Shown in pieces: positions 52,413 through 61,043 of a DNA stretch of 64,000 nucleotides. Position numbers and translations under genes: made by a program. This stretch comes from Aquincola agrisoli (lineage in GTDB: Bacteria > Pseudomonadota > Gammaproteobacteria > Burkholderiales > Burkholderiaceae_C). Each line of letters begins with the position of its first letter. Position 1 is the first letter of the stretch. Below the pieces are notes generated by a model, which ran no database searches, was not told the origin of the DNA, and was given only the letters and a program-made list of their open reading frames with translations. The stretch spans positions 48,997-112,996 of the forward strand of contig NZ_JAZIBG010000025.1 in NCBI RefSeq assembly GCF_036621135.1, in the 5' to 3' direction.

Positions 52413-54662
52413 ATGCCCAATTCCCCTGCCCCGCTGGCCACCGCCGCCGCTCCAGAACACCTGAACCTGCCCAACCCGCGCCACGCCGCGCGGCTGCCCG
52501 CCCACATCGGCAAGGCCGAGCTGTCGGCCATCCGCCACCACGCCTACGCGCTGCCGCAGGTGGTCAAGCCCACCGACTACCTCGACGAACGCAGCCCGGG
52601 CCTGGAGCAGCACCTCGACAAGCTGGGCCTGGTGTTGTTGCAGAAGGCCGCGGCCGGCGCCCGCCCGAGCCGCTGGATCGCCCCGGCGCTGATGGACAGC
52701 GCCCTCGCCCACATCGCCGCCGTGGGCACCGCCCCCGATGCCCGCCCGCGGATGCTCGAACGCACCGCCGCCCTCGAGGCCCTGGGCGTGCAACGCCGCG
52801 CGGGCGAATGGACGCGCCTCGTGCGGCAGACGCTCAAGCCGAGCGAGCCGGGCTGGCAGATCCCCGTGCTGTACCGGGTGCCGGTGTCGGCCGACGGCGT
52901 GTGGGCGTTCTACCGCAGCGGCGACCGCGACGCGCTGCTGGCCGCGCTGGGGCCCGCGCCGCAGCATCCCCAGGCGCCGGCCCTGCTGGCGCACCTGGAG
53001 GCGCTGATCGCCCGCAGCCGTGCCCACGGTGCACGCCACCTCGCCTCGCTCCTGCCGCGGCTGCAGGCCGAATGCGCCACGCCACAGCCGATGGCGGACC
53101 TGATGGCCGCCTGCACCCGTGCCCAGGACCGCTGGGAGCACCAGGCGGCCGAGCTCGACACGCTGGAGGGCCTGAACACCGAGCTCGCCTTCCAGGGCTA
53201 CCCCGACACCTTCGAGAAGGCGCGCCGGCTGCAGCGCAACGTCACGCTGTACGTCGGCCCGCCCAACAGCGGCAAGACCCACGCCGCGTTCGAGCGCCTG
53301 GCCCAGGCCCACGACGGCGCCTACCTCGCCCCGCTGCGGCTGCTGGCGCTCGAGGGGCGCGACCGGCTGGTGGCGCGCGGCGTGCCGTGCTCGCTGCTGA
53401 CCGGCGAGGAGAACGTCCCGGCGCCCGGCGCCCGCGCGGTGTCGAGCACGATCGAGATGGTCAACACCCAGCAGCCGATCGACGTCGCCGTGATCGACGA
53501 GGCGCAGATGATCTTCGACAGCGCGCGCGGCTGGGCCTGGACGCAGGCCATCGTCGCGGTGCCGGCGAAGGAGGTGGTGATCATCTGCTCGGCCTACGCG
53601 GTGCAGGCGATCGAGAACCTGCTCGGGCTGTGCGGCGAACGCTGCACCGTGCGCCACTTCGAGCGCAAGCAGCACGTGGAGCTGCTGCCGCAGCCGGTGC
53701 CGATGGCCTCGCTGAAGCTGGGCGACGCGGTGGTGGCCTTCAGCCGCCGCGACGTGCTCATGCTGCGCGACCAGATCGCCGCCAACGGCCATCCGGTCAG
53801 CGTGATCTACGGCGCACTGCCGCCCGAGGTGCGGCGCCGCGAGGCCGAGCGCTTCGCGCAGGGCGAATCGCACATCCTGGTGGCCACCGATGCGATCGGC
53901 ATGGGCCTCAACCTGCCGATCCGCCGGGTGCTGTTCAGCACCATGACCAAGTTCGACGGCCAGGGCGACCGCACGCTCACCGATTCCGAGGTGCACCAGA
54001 TCGCCGGGCGCGCCGGCCGCTACGGCATCCACGAGGAGGGTTTCGTCGGCGTGCTGAAGGATGCCGAGGCCTCGGCCCAGCGCACGCTGAAGGAGCTGCT
54101 GCCCCGCACGCCGCGGGCGCCCAGCGACTTCAAGGCCCCGGTGGCCCCGAACGGCTGGCACGTCGACACCATCGCGCAGCGCATGAACAAGACGCGGCTG
54201 CGCGAGGTGCTGGACGTCTTCATGGACCAGCTGCGGCTCGACGACGCGCACTTCGCGGTGGCCGAGCTGGAGCAGATGCTGGAGCTGGCCGAGCAGCTCG
54301 ACCAGCACGCCGGGCGGCTGCCGCTGAAGCAGCGCTTCATCTACGCGCAGGCGCCGGTCGACACGCGCACGCCGACGCAGGTCCAGCAGTACCTGGACTG
54401 GGCCCACAACCACACGAACGCCGGCGTGGCGGGCCGGCCCGCCTTCCTCGACGAGGTGGACGGCCACAGCCGGCTCGACCGCATGGAGCAGGCGCTGCGC
54501 CTGTGCACGCTGTGGCTGTGGCTGGACCTGCGCTTTCCCGGCGTGTACGGCCACGTCGACGACGTGATCGGCCTGCGCAGCCGCCTGAACGACGGGATCG
54601 AACGGCAGCTCAAGGGCAAGCGGCCGCTCGCGCAGGCCCGGCGCCCCGGCGGGCGCCGCTGA
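52413..54662 (+). CDS. SUV3-family DExH RNA/DNA helicase
   Basis: 749 residues from the ATG at 52413. The N-terminal about 270 residues are poorly conserved. The helicase core has VGPPNSGKTHAAFERL (Walker A, about 282), VIDEAQMIFD (motif II, about 359), VVAFSRRDV, VATDAIGMGLNLPIRRVLF and the Suv3-type HQIAGRAGRYG (motif VI). The C-terminal region matches the SUV3 helicase C domain (RFIYAQAPVDTRTPTQVQQY). The eukaryotic homologue works with a 3' exonuclease in mitochondrial RNA decay. Related helicases occur in some alpha- and betaproteobacteria. The bacterial role is not settled. Confidence 0.85.
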   Translation: MPNSPAPLATAAAPEHLNLPNPRHAARLPAHIGKAELSAIRHHAYALPQVVKPTDYLDERSPGLEQHLDKLGLVLLQKAAAGARPSRWIAPALMDSALAHIAAVGTAPDARPRMLERTAALEALGVQRRAGEWTRLVRQTLKPSEPGWQIPVLYRVPVSADGVWAFYRSGDRDALLAALGPAPQHPQAPALLAHLEALIARSRAHGARHLASLLPRLQAECATPQPMADLMAACTRAQDRWEHQAAELDTLEGLNTELAFQGYPDTFEKARRLQRNVTLYVGPPNSGKTHAAFERLAQAHDGAYLAPLRLLALEGRDRLVARGVPCSLLTGEENVPAPGARAVSSTIEMVNTQQPIDVAVIDEAQMIFDSARGWAWTQAIVAVPAKEVVIICSAYAVQAIENLLGLCGERCTVRHFERKQHVELLPQPVPMASLKLGDAVVAFSRRDVLMLRDQIAANGHPVSVIYGALPPEVRRREAERFAQGESHILVATDAIGMGLNLPIRRVLFSTMTKFDGQGDRTLTDSEVHQIAGRAGRYGIHEEGFVGVLKDAEASAQRTLKELLPRTPRAPSDFKAPVAPNGWHVDTIAQRMNKTRLREVLDVFMDQLRLDDAHFAVAELEQMLELAEQLDQHAGRLPLKQRFIYAQAPVDTRTPTQVQQYLDWAHNHTNAGVAGRPAFLDEVDGHSRLDRMEQALRLCTLWLWLDLRFPGVYGHVDDVIGLRSRLNDGIERQLKGKRPLAQARRPGGRR

Positions 54663-54679
54663 GCGCGGGCAGCGCCGCC

Positions 54680-55177
54680 ATGCCGCCGCTGAAGTACCTC
54701 GCCGGCTACCCCGCCGACCTGCTGGACCAGGTCCGCCGGGCCATCGACGACGGATCGCTCGGCCCGTCGCTCGCGCGCCGCTACCCCGAGGGGCACGAGG
54801 TGCGCACCGACCGCGCGCTGTACGACTACGTCACCGGCCTGCGCAGCCAGTACCTGCGCAACGCCGAGCCGCTGTCGAAGGTGGTCTACGACAACAAGCT
54901 GCAGGTGATCCGGCACGCGCTGGGCACCCACACCACGGTCGCCCGCGTGCAGGGCAACCGGCTGAAGGCCAAGCGCGAGATCCGCGTCGCCAGCCTGTTC
55001 AAGGAGGCGCCGGCCGCGTTCCTGCGGATGATCGTGGTGCACGAGCTGGCGCACCTGAAGGAATCCGACCACGGCAAGGCCTTCTACGCGCTGTGCACGC
55101 ACATGGCGCCCGACTACCACCAGCTCGAGTTCGACCTGCGGCTGTGGCTGACGGCGTCGGAACTGGCGGTCGGCTGA
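54680..55177 (+). CDS. YgjP-like zinc metallopeptidase
   Basis: 165 residues. The zinc motif HELAHLKESDHGKAF at about residue 120 gives two histidines and a glutamate plus a downstream His. The KLKVRKVRWGS-like region of long YgjP proteins is shortened here to VVYDNKLQVIRHALGTHTTV. The family (SprT/WLM-like fold) has unknown substrates; a nucleotide pyrophosphatase activity has been suggested for some members. It follows the SUV3-type gene by 17 bp and may be co-transcribed. Confidence 0.75.
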   Translation: MPPLKYLAGYPADLLDQVRRAIDDGSLGPSLARRYPEGHEVRTDRALYDYVTGLRSQYLRNAEPLSKVVYDNKLQVIRHALGTHTTVARVQGNRLKAKREIRVASLFKEAPAAFLRMIVVHELAHLKESDHGKAFYALCTHMAPDYHQLEFDLRLWLTASELAVG

Positions 55178-55191
55178 CCCGGTAAACATCC

Positions 55192-55515
55192 TCAGCCACG
55201 CTTCTTGGCGGCCTTGCCGGTGGCCGAGGCTGCGCGTCGCTGCTGAAGTTGGGCGATGGCAGCATCCGCGCCGTAGATGCGCCCCGCCTCGATGTCGGCC
55301 AGCCCGCGCCTGGCATCGTCGATCAGCAGCAGGTGGATGCGCTCGCGCTCCTGGCGGTGGTAGTAGTCCAGCCGCGCGGCATCGATCAGCGCGAAGTAGC
55401 TTTCACCGTTCTTGGTGATGATCTTCTCGGCGCCGGCCTTGGCCTGGTCGGCCAACTCGGACAGGTTGGCACGTGCCTGGGTGAAGGGCACCACATCACT
55501 GGCTGAAAAGCCCAT
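55192..55515 (-). CDS. PHD/YefM-type antitoxin without a visible toxin partner
   Basis: 107 residues. The N-terminal about 55 residues match the PHD/YefM fold (VVPFTQARANLSELADQAKA, GAEKIITKNGESYFALIDA). The C-terminal tail ends in a basic AATGKAAKKRG-like stretch. In a complete type II module a RelE/ParE/Doc toxin would overlap or follow on this strand. Here the next gene is on the opposite strand and ends 14 bp away. It is either a solitary regulator or a remnant of a module. Confidence 0.75.
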   Translation of the reverse strand: MGFSASDVVPFTQARANLSELADQAKAGAEKIITKNGESYFALIDAARLDYYHRQERERIHLLLIDDARRGLADIEAGRIYGADAAIAQLQQRRAASATGKAAKKRG

Positions 55516-55615
55516 GGCCGGCTCCTCTGAGGCGGATTGCAGAATGCTGTGCAGGCTAATGGAGCGCGGCGACGGCCGCGTACCGAGGGAAGATGCTCTA
55601 TGGGCCCGCGGGCTC

Positions 55616-56026
55616 CTAGCGTGCCGGCGCCGAGGCAGGCGCGGCGGCGCCGGGCGCCGCGGACAGCAGCACCACCCGCTCGACGTCGATCTCGGGCGAT
55701 TCCAGGAAGTCCTTCTCCACCTCGCCCTGGATCTCCAGCCGCGTCGTTTCGCTGACCTGCGCCTGCGGGAACACGTGGTCGTCGATCTCGACGCGGATCT
55801 GGCCGGAGCCGTCCGAGAAGAGGTACTTGTCGGAGCCCAGGTGGCGCACCAGCACGCCCTGCAGGCGCACGCGCTGGTCGTCGCGCCCCTCCTTCAACAC
55901 CGCGGCCACCTGGCGCAGCTCCGGCGAGGCCGAGGGCCCCACGTACTGCGCATGCATCACCGCAGGCGCCGCCAGCAGCAGGCCGGCGGCGGCCGTGGCG
56001 AGGATCTTTCCGAACTTGGCTTTCAT
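55616..56026 (-). CDS. YgiW/YdeI-family periplasmic OB-fold (BOF) stress protein
   Basis: 136 residues from the ATG at 56026 with GAAGGAAG upstream. Signal peptide ends near VMHAQ. The BOF domain is seen as RVRLQGVLVRHLGSDKYLFS, DGSGQIRVEIDDHVF and RLEIQGEVEKDFLESPEIDV. Members bind periplasmic ligands and confer tolerance to peroxide, metals or peptides, and are often under PhoP/Q- or QseB-type control. It lies in the same direction as the DUF5666 gene, 56 bp after it, and near a two-component system. Confidence 0.85.
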   Translation of the reverse strand: MKAKFGKILATAAAGLLLAAPAVMHAQYVGPSASPELRQVAAVLKEGRDDQRVRLQGVLVRHLGSDKYLFSDGSGQIRVEIDDHVFPQAQVSETTRLEIQGEVEKDFLESPEIDVERVVLLSAAPGAAAPASAPAR

Positions 56027-56082
56027 CGCGCTTCCTTCTTCATCGATGGGTCTGCGGCAGCCTCCGCGCCGCGCCGGTGGGT

Positions 56083-57264
56083 TCAATCGAACTCGACTTC
56101 GCTGGCCTGCAGCGTGTTGCCGTCGGCCGACAGCACGCCCGTGACCTCAACCTGCCGGCCCACGGCCAGCTGGGCCGCCGTGCCGTCCTCGAAGCGGGCG
56201 CCGGCATGCAGCACCTCGATGCCGCGCACGACGAACGACGGCACCGCCGCGTCGACACGCTCGATGGCGCCGCTGACCTCCAGGCCTTCGCCGGCGTCGC
56301 GGTCGTCGTCGAGTTCCACCTCGCGCGCGGTGATCACCCCGCCCGCCAGCGTGCCCTCGACCTCCACCCGCGCGCCCAGGCCCAGGCCCGCGGGCAGGCG
56401 CGCCACCTGGCTCGCGTCGACGGCCACCCCGTTCACCGAGAACGACGCCGGGCCGGCGTAAGCCGTGACCACGCCTTCGATTTCCGAGTTCACCCGGCCG
56501 GTGGGCAGGCCGGCCGCCGCGGCGGCGCCCTGGACGCGCGTGGCGGGCCAATGGCCGGCGGCATCGGGCGCGGACCGCAGTTCCACGCGCACCGTGGCGC
56601 CGTCGGCCAGCACGGCGGCGGCGGCAGGCAGGCCGGCATAGGAGACGGTCAGCGCGCCGATGCGGAAGGTCTGCGCCGCGGTGTCCAGGCCCTGCACCGC
56701 GCCGCGCAGCTTGTACGGGTCGTCGCCGTCCTCGCGCTCGATGCGCGTGGCCACGTAGGCGCCCGCGGCATCCAGGAAGCCGTAGACCTCCAGCACGTCG
56801 CCGGCGCGCACGCGGCCGAGGCCGCCGCGCAGGTCGTCGTCGAACACCGTCGAAGGCGTCACGCCGATGCGCTGGCCGAGGACGGTGAGCACCCCGGCGC
56901 CGGCATCGACGCTGGCGACCGGGCCTTCGATCTCGCTGCGGTAGCGGATCGTCGACGCGGGGGCGACCTGCCCGCCGCCGGCCGAGGTGACGGGCTCGCC
57001 CGCATGCACCTCGACCACCATGCCCAGCGCCAGCGCACCGGCGCCAACGGCGGCGCCCGCCTCGTCGTAGACGGTGGCGCCGGTCTCGTCGTAGCGCGCA
57101 CCGTTGACCTGGACGGGCCCCAGCCCGTGCACCGCGCCCGAGGCATAGGTCGCCAGGGCCTGCGGTGCCGCGCTGCCGTCATCGCCGCCGCCCCCGCCGC
57201 CACAGGCCGCCAGCGCGCCGGCGGCCAGGCAGGTACCGGCCAGCTTGTACAAGGAATGCTTCAT
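56083..57264 (-). CDS. DUF5666-repeat lipoprotein
   Basis: 393 residues. Lipobox LAAGALAAC (Cys21) followed by a glycine run. The rest consists of about four to five OB-like DUF5666 repeats (VNSEIEGVVTAYAGPASFSV; VAVDASQVARLPAG; LGLGARVEVEGTLAGGVITA; RQVEVTGVLSADGNTLQASE). It is exported and of unknown function. A ribosome site GGGAGAGAG precedes the ATG. It is divergent from the PepSY-response regulator-kinase operon, with a 41 bp palindrome between them. Confidence 0.8.
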   Translation of the reverse strand: MKHSLYKLAGTCLAAGALAACGGGGGGDDGSAAPQALATYASGAVHGLGPVQVNGARYDETGATVYDEAGAAVGAGALALGMVVEVHAGEPVTSAGGGQVAPASTIRYRSEIEGPVASVDAGAGVLTVLGQRIGVTPSTVFDDDLRGGLGRVRAGDVLEVYGFLDAAGAYVATRIEREDGDDPYKLRGAVQGLDTAAQTFRIGALTVSYAGLPAAAAVLADGATVRVELRSAPDAAGHWPATRVQGAAAAAGLPTGRVNSEIEGVVTAYAGPASFSVNGVAVDASQVARLPAGLGLGARVEVEGTLAGGVITAREVELDDDRDAGEGLEVSGAIERVDAAVPSFVVRGIEVLHAGARFEDGTAAQLAVGRQVEVTGVLSADGNTLQASEVEFD

Positions 57265-57310
57265 CTCGGCTCTCTCCCGTGTTGGACTGCGGCCATTGTT
57301 CGAAAGGCCG

Positions 57311-57351
57311 CCTAAATGCCGCCTGAACGCGCCGTTCATCGGCCGTTTAGG
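57311..57351. promoter_or_regulatory. 41 bp palindromic response-regulator box between divergent genes
   Basis: On the plus strand CCTAAA (57311-57316) and TGAACG (57324-57329) are separated by 7 bp. On the minus strand the same pair, CCTAAA (57351-57346) and TGAACG (57338-57333), recurs with the same spacing. The whole is an inverted repeat centred on 57331. Each half resembles the tandem hexamer boxes of OmpR/PmrA-type regulators. It lies between the DUF5666 gene and the PepSY gene that heads the two-component operon, so it is a candidate autoregulatory site. Confidence 0.65.
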
Positions 57352-57361
57352 GGCTGCCCTT

Positions 57362-58081
57362 ATGCTTGCGTGGATGCTCCGGTCCGTCGTCATCGCCGCC
57401 GCCCTGCTGTGCCCTGCGCTGGCGGTGCAGGCCGCCGACCACGACTCGGCCCGGCGGGCGGTCGAGGCGGGCAAGTTCAAGCCGCTGGCGGAGATCCTGG
57501 CGGCCGTGCAGGCCACCCATGCGGGCCGCGTGCTCGACGTCGAGCTCGAGAACGGCCCGGGCGGGCGGCCCTACTACGAGATCAAGCTGCTGAACAAGGA
57601 CGGCCAGCGGGTGGAGCTGCATGTCGACGCCGTCACCGGCCTGGAGGTGAGCGCGCAGAACCGCCCGCCGGGCGGGCTGATGCCGATGGGCACGGTGCTG
57701 CGGCAGCTGCTCGCCGCGCAGCCCGGCCTCGTCAAGCACGCCGAGCTGGAGGAGCAGCGCGACCGCCGGCAGGTCTACGAGATCACGGTCGAGCTGGCCG
57801 ACGGCCGCGAGCAGCGCTTCGTCGCGGATGCGCACACCGGACGCATGCTCAGCACCGACGGCAGCCGCATCAAGCCGCCCGGCACGCTGCAGCCGCTGCC
57901 CGACCTGATCGAGTCGATCGAGAAGCGCTACCGCGCCCGCGCGGTGGAGGTGGAGGTCAAGATGAACAGCCGGGGCGCGCCCTACTACGAGATCGAGCTG
58001 CAACTGCCGAACGGCCGCGGCCTGGAAGTGAACGTCGATGCGGTCACCGGCAAGGTGCTGCGCGAAGAACCGAACGACTGA
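57362..58081 (+). CDS. Secreted PepSY-domain protein
   Basis: 239 residues from the ATG at 57362; the ATG at 57374 is an alternative. Signal peptide ends near AVQAAD. Three PepSY repeats are visible, at about 55-100 (GRVLDVELENGPGGRPYYEI), 125-170 and 190-235 (VEVEVKMNSRGAPYYEIEL). Each ends in a VDAVTG or ADAHTG turn. PepSY proteins act as periplasmic inhibitors or sensors. It precedes the response regulator by 4 bp, so it may tune the histidine kinase encoded in the same operon. Confidence 0.82.
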   Translation: MLAWMLRSVVIAAALLCPALAVQAADHDSARRAVEAGKFKPLAEILAAVQATHAGRVLDVELENGPGGRPYYEIKLLNKDGQRVELHVDAVTGLEVSAQNRPPGGLMPMGTVLRQLLAAQPGLVKHAELEEQRDRRQVYEITVELADGREQRFVADAHTGRMLSTDGSRIKPPGTLQPLPDLIESIEKRYRARAVEVEVKMNSRGAPYYEIELQLPNGRGLEVNVDAVTGKVLREEPND

Positions 58082-58085
58082 TCCG

Positions 58086-58769
58086 ATGCGGGTGCTCATC
58101 GTCGAGGACGACCGCGCGCTGGCCACGAGCATCGCCGATGCGCTGGCCGAGGCGGGCATGCTGGCCGAGGTCTGCGCCGACGGCCGCGAGGCCGAGGCCC
58201 TGGGCTGGTCGGAGGACTACGACGCGGCCGTGCTCGACCTCGGCCTGCCGGGGCAGGACGGCCTTACCGTGCTGCGCCGCTGGCGCGAGCAGGGCCGGCA
58301 CTTCCCGGTGCTGATCCTCACCGCGCGCCACCGCTGGAGCGACAAGCTCGCCGGCTTCGAGGCTGGCGCCGACGACTACCTCACCAAGCCCTTCCTGCAG
58401 GACGAGGTGGTGGTGCGGCTGCGTGCGCTGCACCGGCGCGCGCAGGGGCAGGCCGGCACCGTGCTCGCCGCGGGCCCGCTGGCGTTCGACACCCATGCCA
58501 ACCGCTTCAGCCTGCATGGCGGCCCGCTCGCGCTCACCGCGCAGGAGCACCGCATCCTCGCCTACCTGATGCGCCGGCAGGGCGCGCTGGTCTCGCGCAG
58601 CGAGATCGCGGAGCACGTGTACGCGCGCGATCTCGACCCGGACTCCAACACGCTCGACGTGCTGATCGGCCGCATCCGCCGCAAGCTCGGCGTCGCGCTG
58701 ATCCACACCGAGCGGGGGCTGGGCTACCGCCTGTCGCATGAGCCGGATCCGCTTGAAGACGGTGCTTGA
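58086..58769 (+). CDS. OmpR/PhoB-family response regulator
   Basis: 227 residues. The receiver domain has the acidic pair in MRVLIVEDDR, phosphoacceptor Asp51 (AAVLDLGLPG) and Lys101 (YLTKPF). The C-terminal winged helix covers about 135-222 (LTAQEHRILAYLMRRQGALV, LDVLIGRIRRKLG, ERGLGYRL). It resembles QseB/PmrA/PhoP-type regulators. It overlaps the kinase gene by 32 bp and follows the PepSY gene by 4 bp. The palindrome at 57311-57351 is a likely target. Confidence 0.92.
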   Translation: MRVLIVEDDRALATSIADALAEAGMLAEVCADGREAEALGWSEDYDAAVLDLGLPGQDGLTVLRRWREQGRHFPVLILTARHRWSDKLAGFEAGADDYLTKPFLQDEVVVRLRALHRRAQGQAGTVLAAGPLAFDTHANRFSLHGGPLALTAQEHRILAYLMRRQGALVSRSEIAEHVYARDLDPDSNTLDVLIGRIRRKLGVALIHTERGLGYRLSHEPDPLEDGA

Positions 58770-60069
58770 GGCGGGGCTGGCGGCCCGGCTGATCCTGCTG
58801 GGCGTGCTGTCGGCGCTGCTGATCGCCACCACCGGCGGCCTGCTGCTGCGCCGGCAGCTGCACGAGGTGGTGCTGCGCAGCTTCGAGCAGGGCCTGGCCG
58901 AGCGCGTCGAGCGGGTGGCCGCCGAATTGCAGGCCGCCGCCGTGGACGGGATGCCGCTGGACGGCGCGGCCACGGCGGGCGAGTTCGGCCGCATCTTCTC
59001 GGGCTGGTACTGGCAGCTCGACGACGGCGGCGAGCCGCTGCGCTCGCGCTCGCTGTGGGACAGCGGGCTGGATCTCGCGGCGGCCCCGCCTGCCGCGGCG
59101 GGCGAACTCCGGCGCACGGCGGGCCCGCGGCAGGAGCCGCTGGCGGGCACCAGCCGCCCGCTGGCGCTGGCCGGGCGGCCCGCCACGCTGCATGTGTTCG
59201 GGCCCGTGGCCGACACCGACGTCGAGATGGCGCGCATCGACCGCGTGCTGCTGGGGCTGCAAGGCGCGTTCATCGCGGTGTTCACGCTGCTGACCGTGGC
59301 GCAGACGCGCATCGGCCTCGCCCCGATGCGCCGCCTGCAGGCCGCGCTGTCGCGCGTGCGCGGCGGGCAGGCACCGCGGGTGGAGGGCCGCTTCGGGCCC
59401 GACCTCGAGCCGCTGGCCGAGGAGATCAACCAGGTGCTGGACCGCAATGCGCAGATCGTCGAACGCGCGCGCCACCACGCCGGCAACCTCAGCCATGCGC
59501 TGAAGAAGCCGCTGGCGCTGCTGGGCGCCGAGGCGCGCAAGCCCGCCGTGGCGGGCACGCTGGTGCAGTCGCAGGTGCATGCGATGACGGTGCTGATCGA
59601 CCGGCACCTCGCGCGCTCCGCCAGCGGCGCCGGCAACCTGCGCTGGATCGGCGTCGACGGCACGCTGCAGAGCCTCGTCGCGCTGATGCGCCAGCTGCAT
59701 GCCGGCAAGGCGCTGCAATGGCAGGTGGAGGCGCAGACGGGCCTGCGCTGGAAAGGCGAGTCGACCGACCTGGAGGAGATGGCCGGCAACCTGCTCGACA
59801 ACGCGGGCAAGTGGGCCGCCCGCCGTGTGCTGCTGCGGGCACACGGCACGGCGCAGGGCATCACGCTGCAGGTGGAGGACGACGGGCCCGGCCTGGCCGG
59901 CGAGGCGCTGGTACAGGCCCTGCAGCGCGGGCGCCGCTTCGACGAGAAAGTGGAAGGCAGCGGCCTGGGCCTGGCCATCGTCGGCGACATCGCCGAGACC
60001 TACGGCGGCAGTCTGGTGCTCGACAGGAGCCCGCTCGGCGGGCTGCGCTGCACGCTGCGGCTGGGGTGA
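58738..60069 (+). CDS. Sensor histidine kinase (PhoQ/QseC-like)
   Basis: 443 residues. Membrane helices at about 16-38 and 171-192 frame a periplasmic sensor of about 130 residues. The phosphorylated His lies in GNLSHALKKPLALLGAE at about residue 252, a PhoQ-like H-box. The ATP-binding domain has NLLDNAGKWA (N-box), VEDDGPGLAG (G1) and GSGLGLAIVGDIAETYGG (G2). It phosphorylates the upstream response regulator. The signal is unknown; the PepSY partner and the neighbouring envelope genes suggest envelope stress, cations or peptides. Confidence 0.9.
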   Translation: MSRIRLKTVLEAGLAARLILLGVLSALLIATTGGLLLRRQLHEVVLRSFEQGLAERVERVAAELQAAAVDGMPLDGAATAGEFGRIFSGWYWQLDDGGEPLRSRSLWDSGLDLAAAPPAAAGELRRTAGPRQEPLAGTSRPLALAGRPATLHVFGPVADTDVEMARIDRVLLGLQGAFIAVFTLLTVAQTRIGLAPMRRLQAALSRVRGGQAPRVEGRFGPDLEPLAEEINQVLDRNAQIVERARHHAGNLSHALKKPLALLGAEARKPAVAGTLVQSQVHAMTVLIDRHLARSASGAGNLRWIGVDGTLQSLVALMRQLHAGKALQWQVEAQTGLRWKGESTDLEEMAGNLLDNAGKWAARRVLLRAHGTAQGITLQVEDDGPGLAGEALVQALQRGRRFDEKVEGSGLGLAIVGDIAETYGGSLVLDRSPLGGLRCTLRLG

Positions 60070-60591
60070 TCAGCGCGGCTTGGCGAAGCCGGCGTCCATC
60101 CACGCCATCGCGCTGGCGCGATCGAGCCGGAAGCCCGCCGCCACGCGCACCTGCGCGAGCGGCTCGCCCTGCGCGTCCTCGGCGCTGAGCAGCGCATGGG
60201 GGTCGTCCTCGTCCGGAACGATGTCCAGCGTCACGCTCACCGGGCCTTGCGGGCCGTTGACGGTGAGCTGCCGGTGCAGCAGCGCATGCAGTTGCTGCTC
60301 GTGGCGGCGCAGCACCTCGCTGGCGGTCTTCACGAGCGTGTTGAAGGCGGCGGTATCGAGCGGCTTGGGGTTCTTCTTGTCGCGCCCCATGGTCCATGGG
60401 CCGACCAGGGCCGGCTCGGGTTCACCCGCCTTGATCATCTCGACGGCCCAGCCGTCGTCGTCCTCGTTCTTGATGACACGCGCGGTCCAGCCGTTGTCCC
60501 GCCACAGGCGGGGCTCGTGGACCGCGGTGTCGGCGGCTTCTTCGGGGGAATGGGGGTCGCTGGGGGCGTCGTCGGGCGGAAGGGCAGTCAT
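60070..60591 (-). CDS. Conserved-looking hypothetical protein
   Basis: 173 residues, acidic, soluble. Visible features are ARVIKNEDDDGWAVEMIKAG, VGPWTMGRDKKNPKPLDTAAF and a helical stretch ASEVLRRHEQQLHALLHRQL. It then runs through a strand-rich region (VSVTLDIVPDEDDPHALLSA). No motif I recognise. It is convergent with the kinase gene with no gap (60069/60070). Codon use is like the neighbours, so it is probably a real gene. Confidence 0.65.
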   Translation of the reverse strand: MTALPPDDAPSDPHSPEEAADTAVHEPRLWRDNGWTARVIKNEDDDGWAVEMIKAGEPEPALVGPWTMGRDKKNPKPLDTAAFNTLVKTASEVLRRHEQQLHALLHRQLTVNGPQGPVSVTLDIVPDEDDPHALLSAEDAQGEPLAQVRVAAGFRLDRASAMAWMDAGFAKPR

Positions 60592-60601
60592 CGCGGCGAT
60601 G

Positions 60602-60844
60602 TTAGCCGCGGGCCCGGGCGCCTCCCTGGAAGACCGCGAGGTCGAGCTGGCGCGGTTCCGGCTCCAGCAGCAGCTCTTCGGCGCCGCCTTCTTCGTGCTC
60701 GTCGGCGTAGACCGTCAGCCAGGCAGGCCCGCCCCAGGGGGCATCGTCGTCCAGCGAGCCGCAGCGCCGGGCGGGCTGCACCGGCCGCGAGACAGGCCGG
60801 GACCACCGCGGCGACGGATCCGAATTCCTTGCAACAGCAGACAT
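60602..60844 (-). CDS. Small hypothetical protein
   Basis: 80 residues, ATG at 60844 with AGGAG upstream. The N-terminal half is basic and proline-rich, the C-terminal half acidic (WLTVYADEHEEGGAEELLLE). No cysteine motif, membrane segment or known family. It lies 10 bp before the hypothetical gene 60070-60591 on the same strand and could share its transcript. Confidence 0.5.
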   Translation of the reverse strand: MSAVARNSDPSPRWSRPVSRPVQPARRCGSLDDDAPWGGPAWLTVYADEHEEGGAEELLLEPEPRQLDLAVFQGGARARG

Positions 60845-61043
60845 GGTGCACTCCTGCAGCGGCCACCTGCGGCCGCTCAACATCCGGGAGGCTACGCCTT
60901 GCAGCGCCCCCCTGCCACCGGCGGTGGGAAGATCGCGGCATGCACTGACATGCACACGGCGTCTTGTCTTACAGGCAAACGGCCGATCGGCGAAAGTGCC
61001 CCCCGCGCGAGGCCGCAGGTACGTGTTTTGCCGCAAATTCCGC

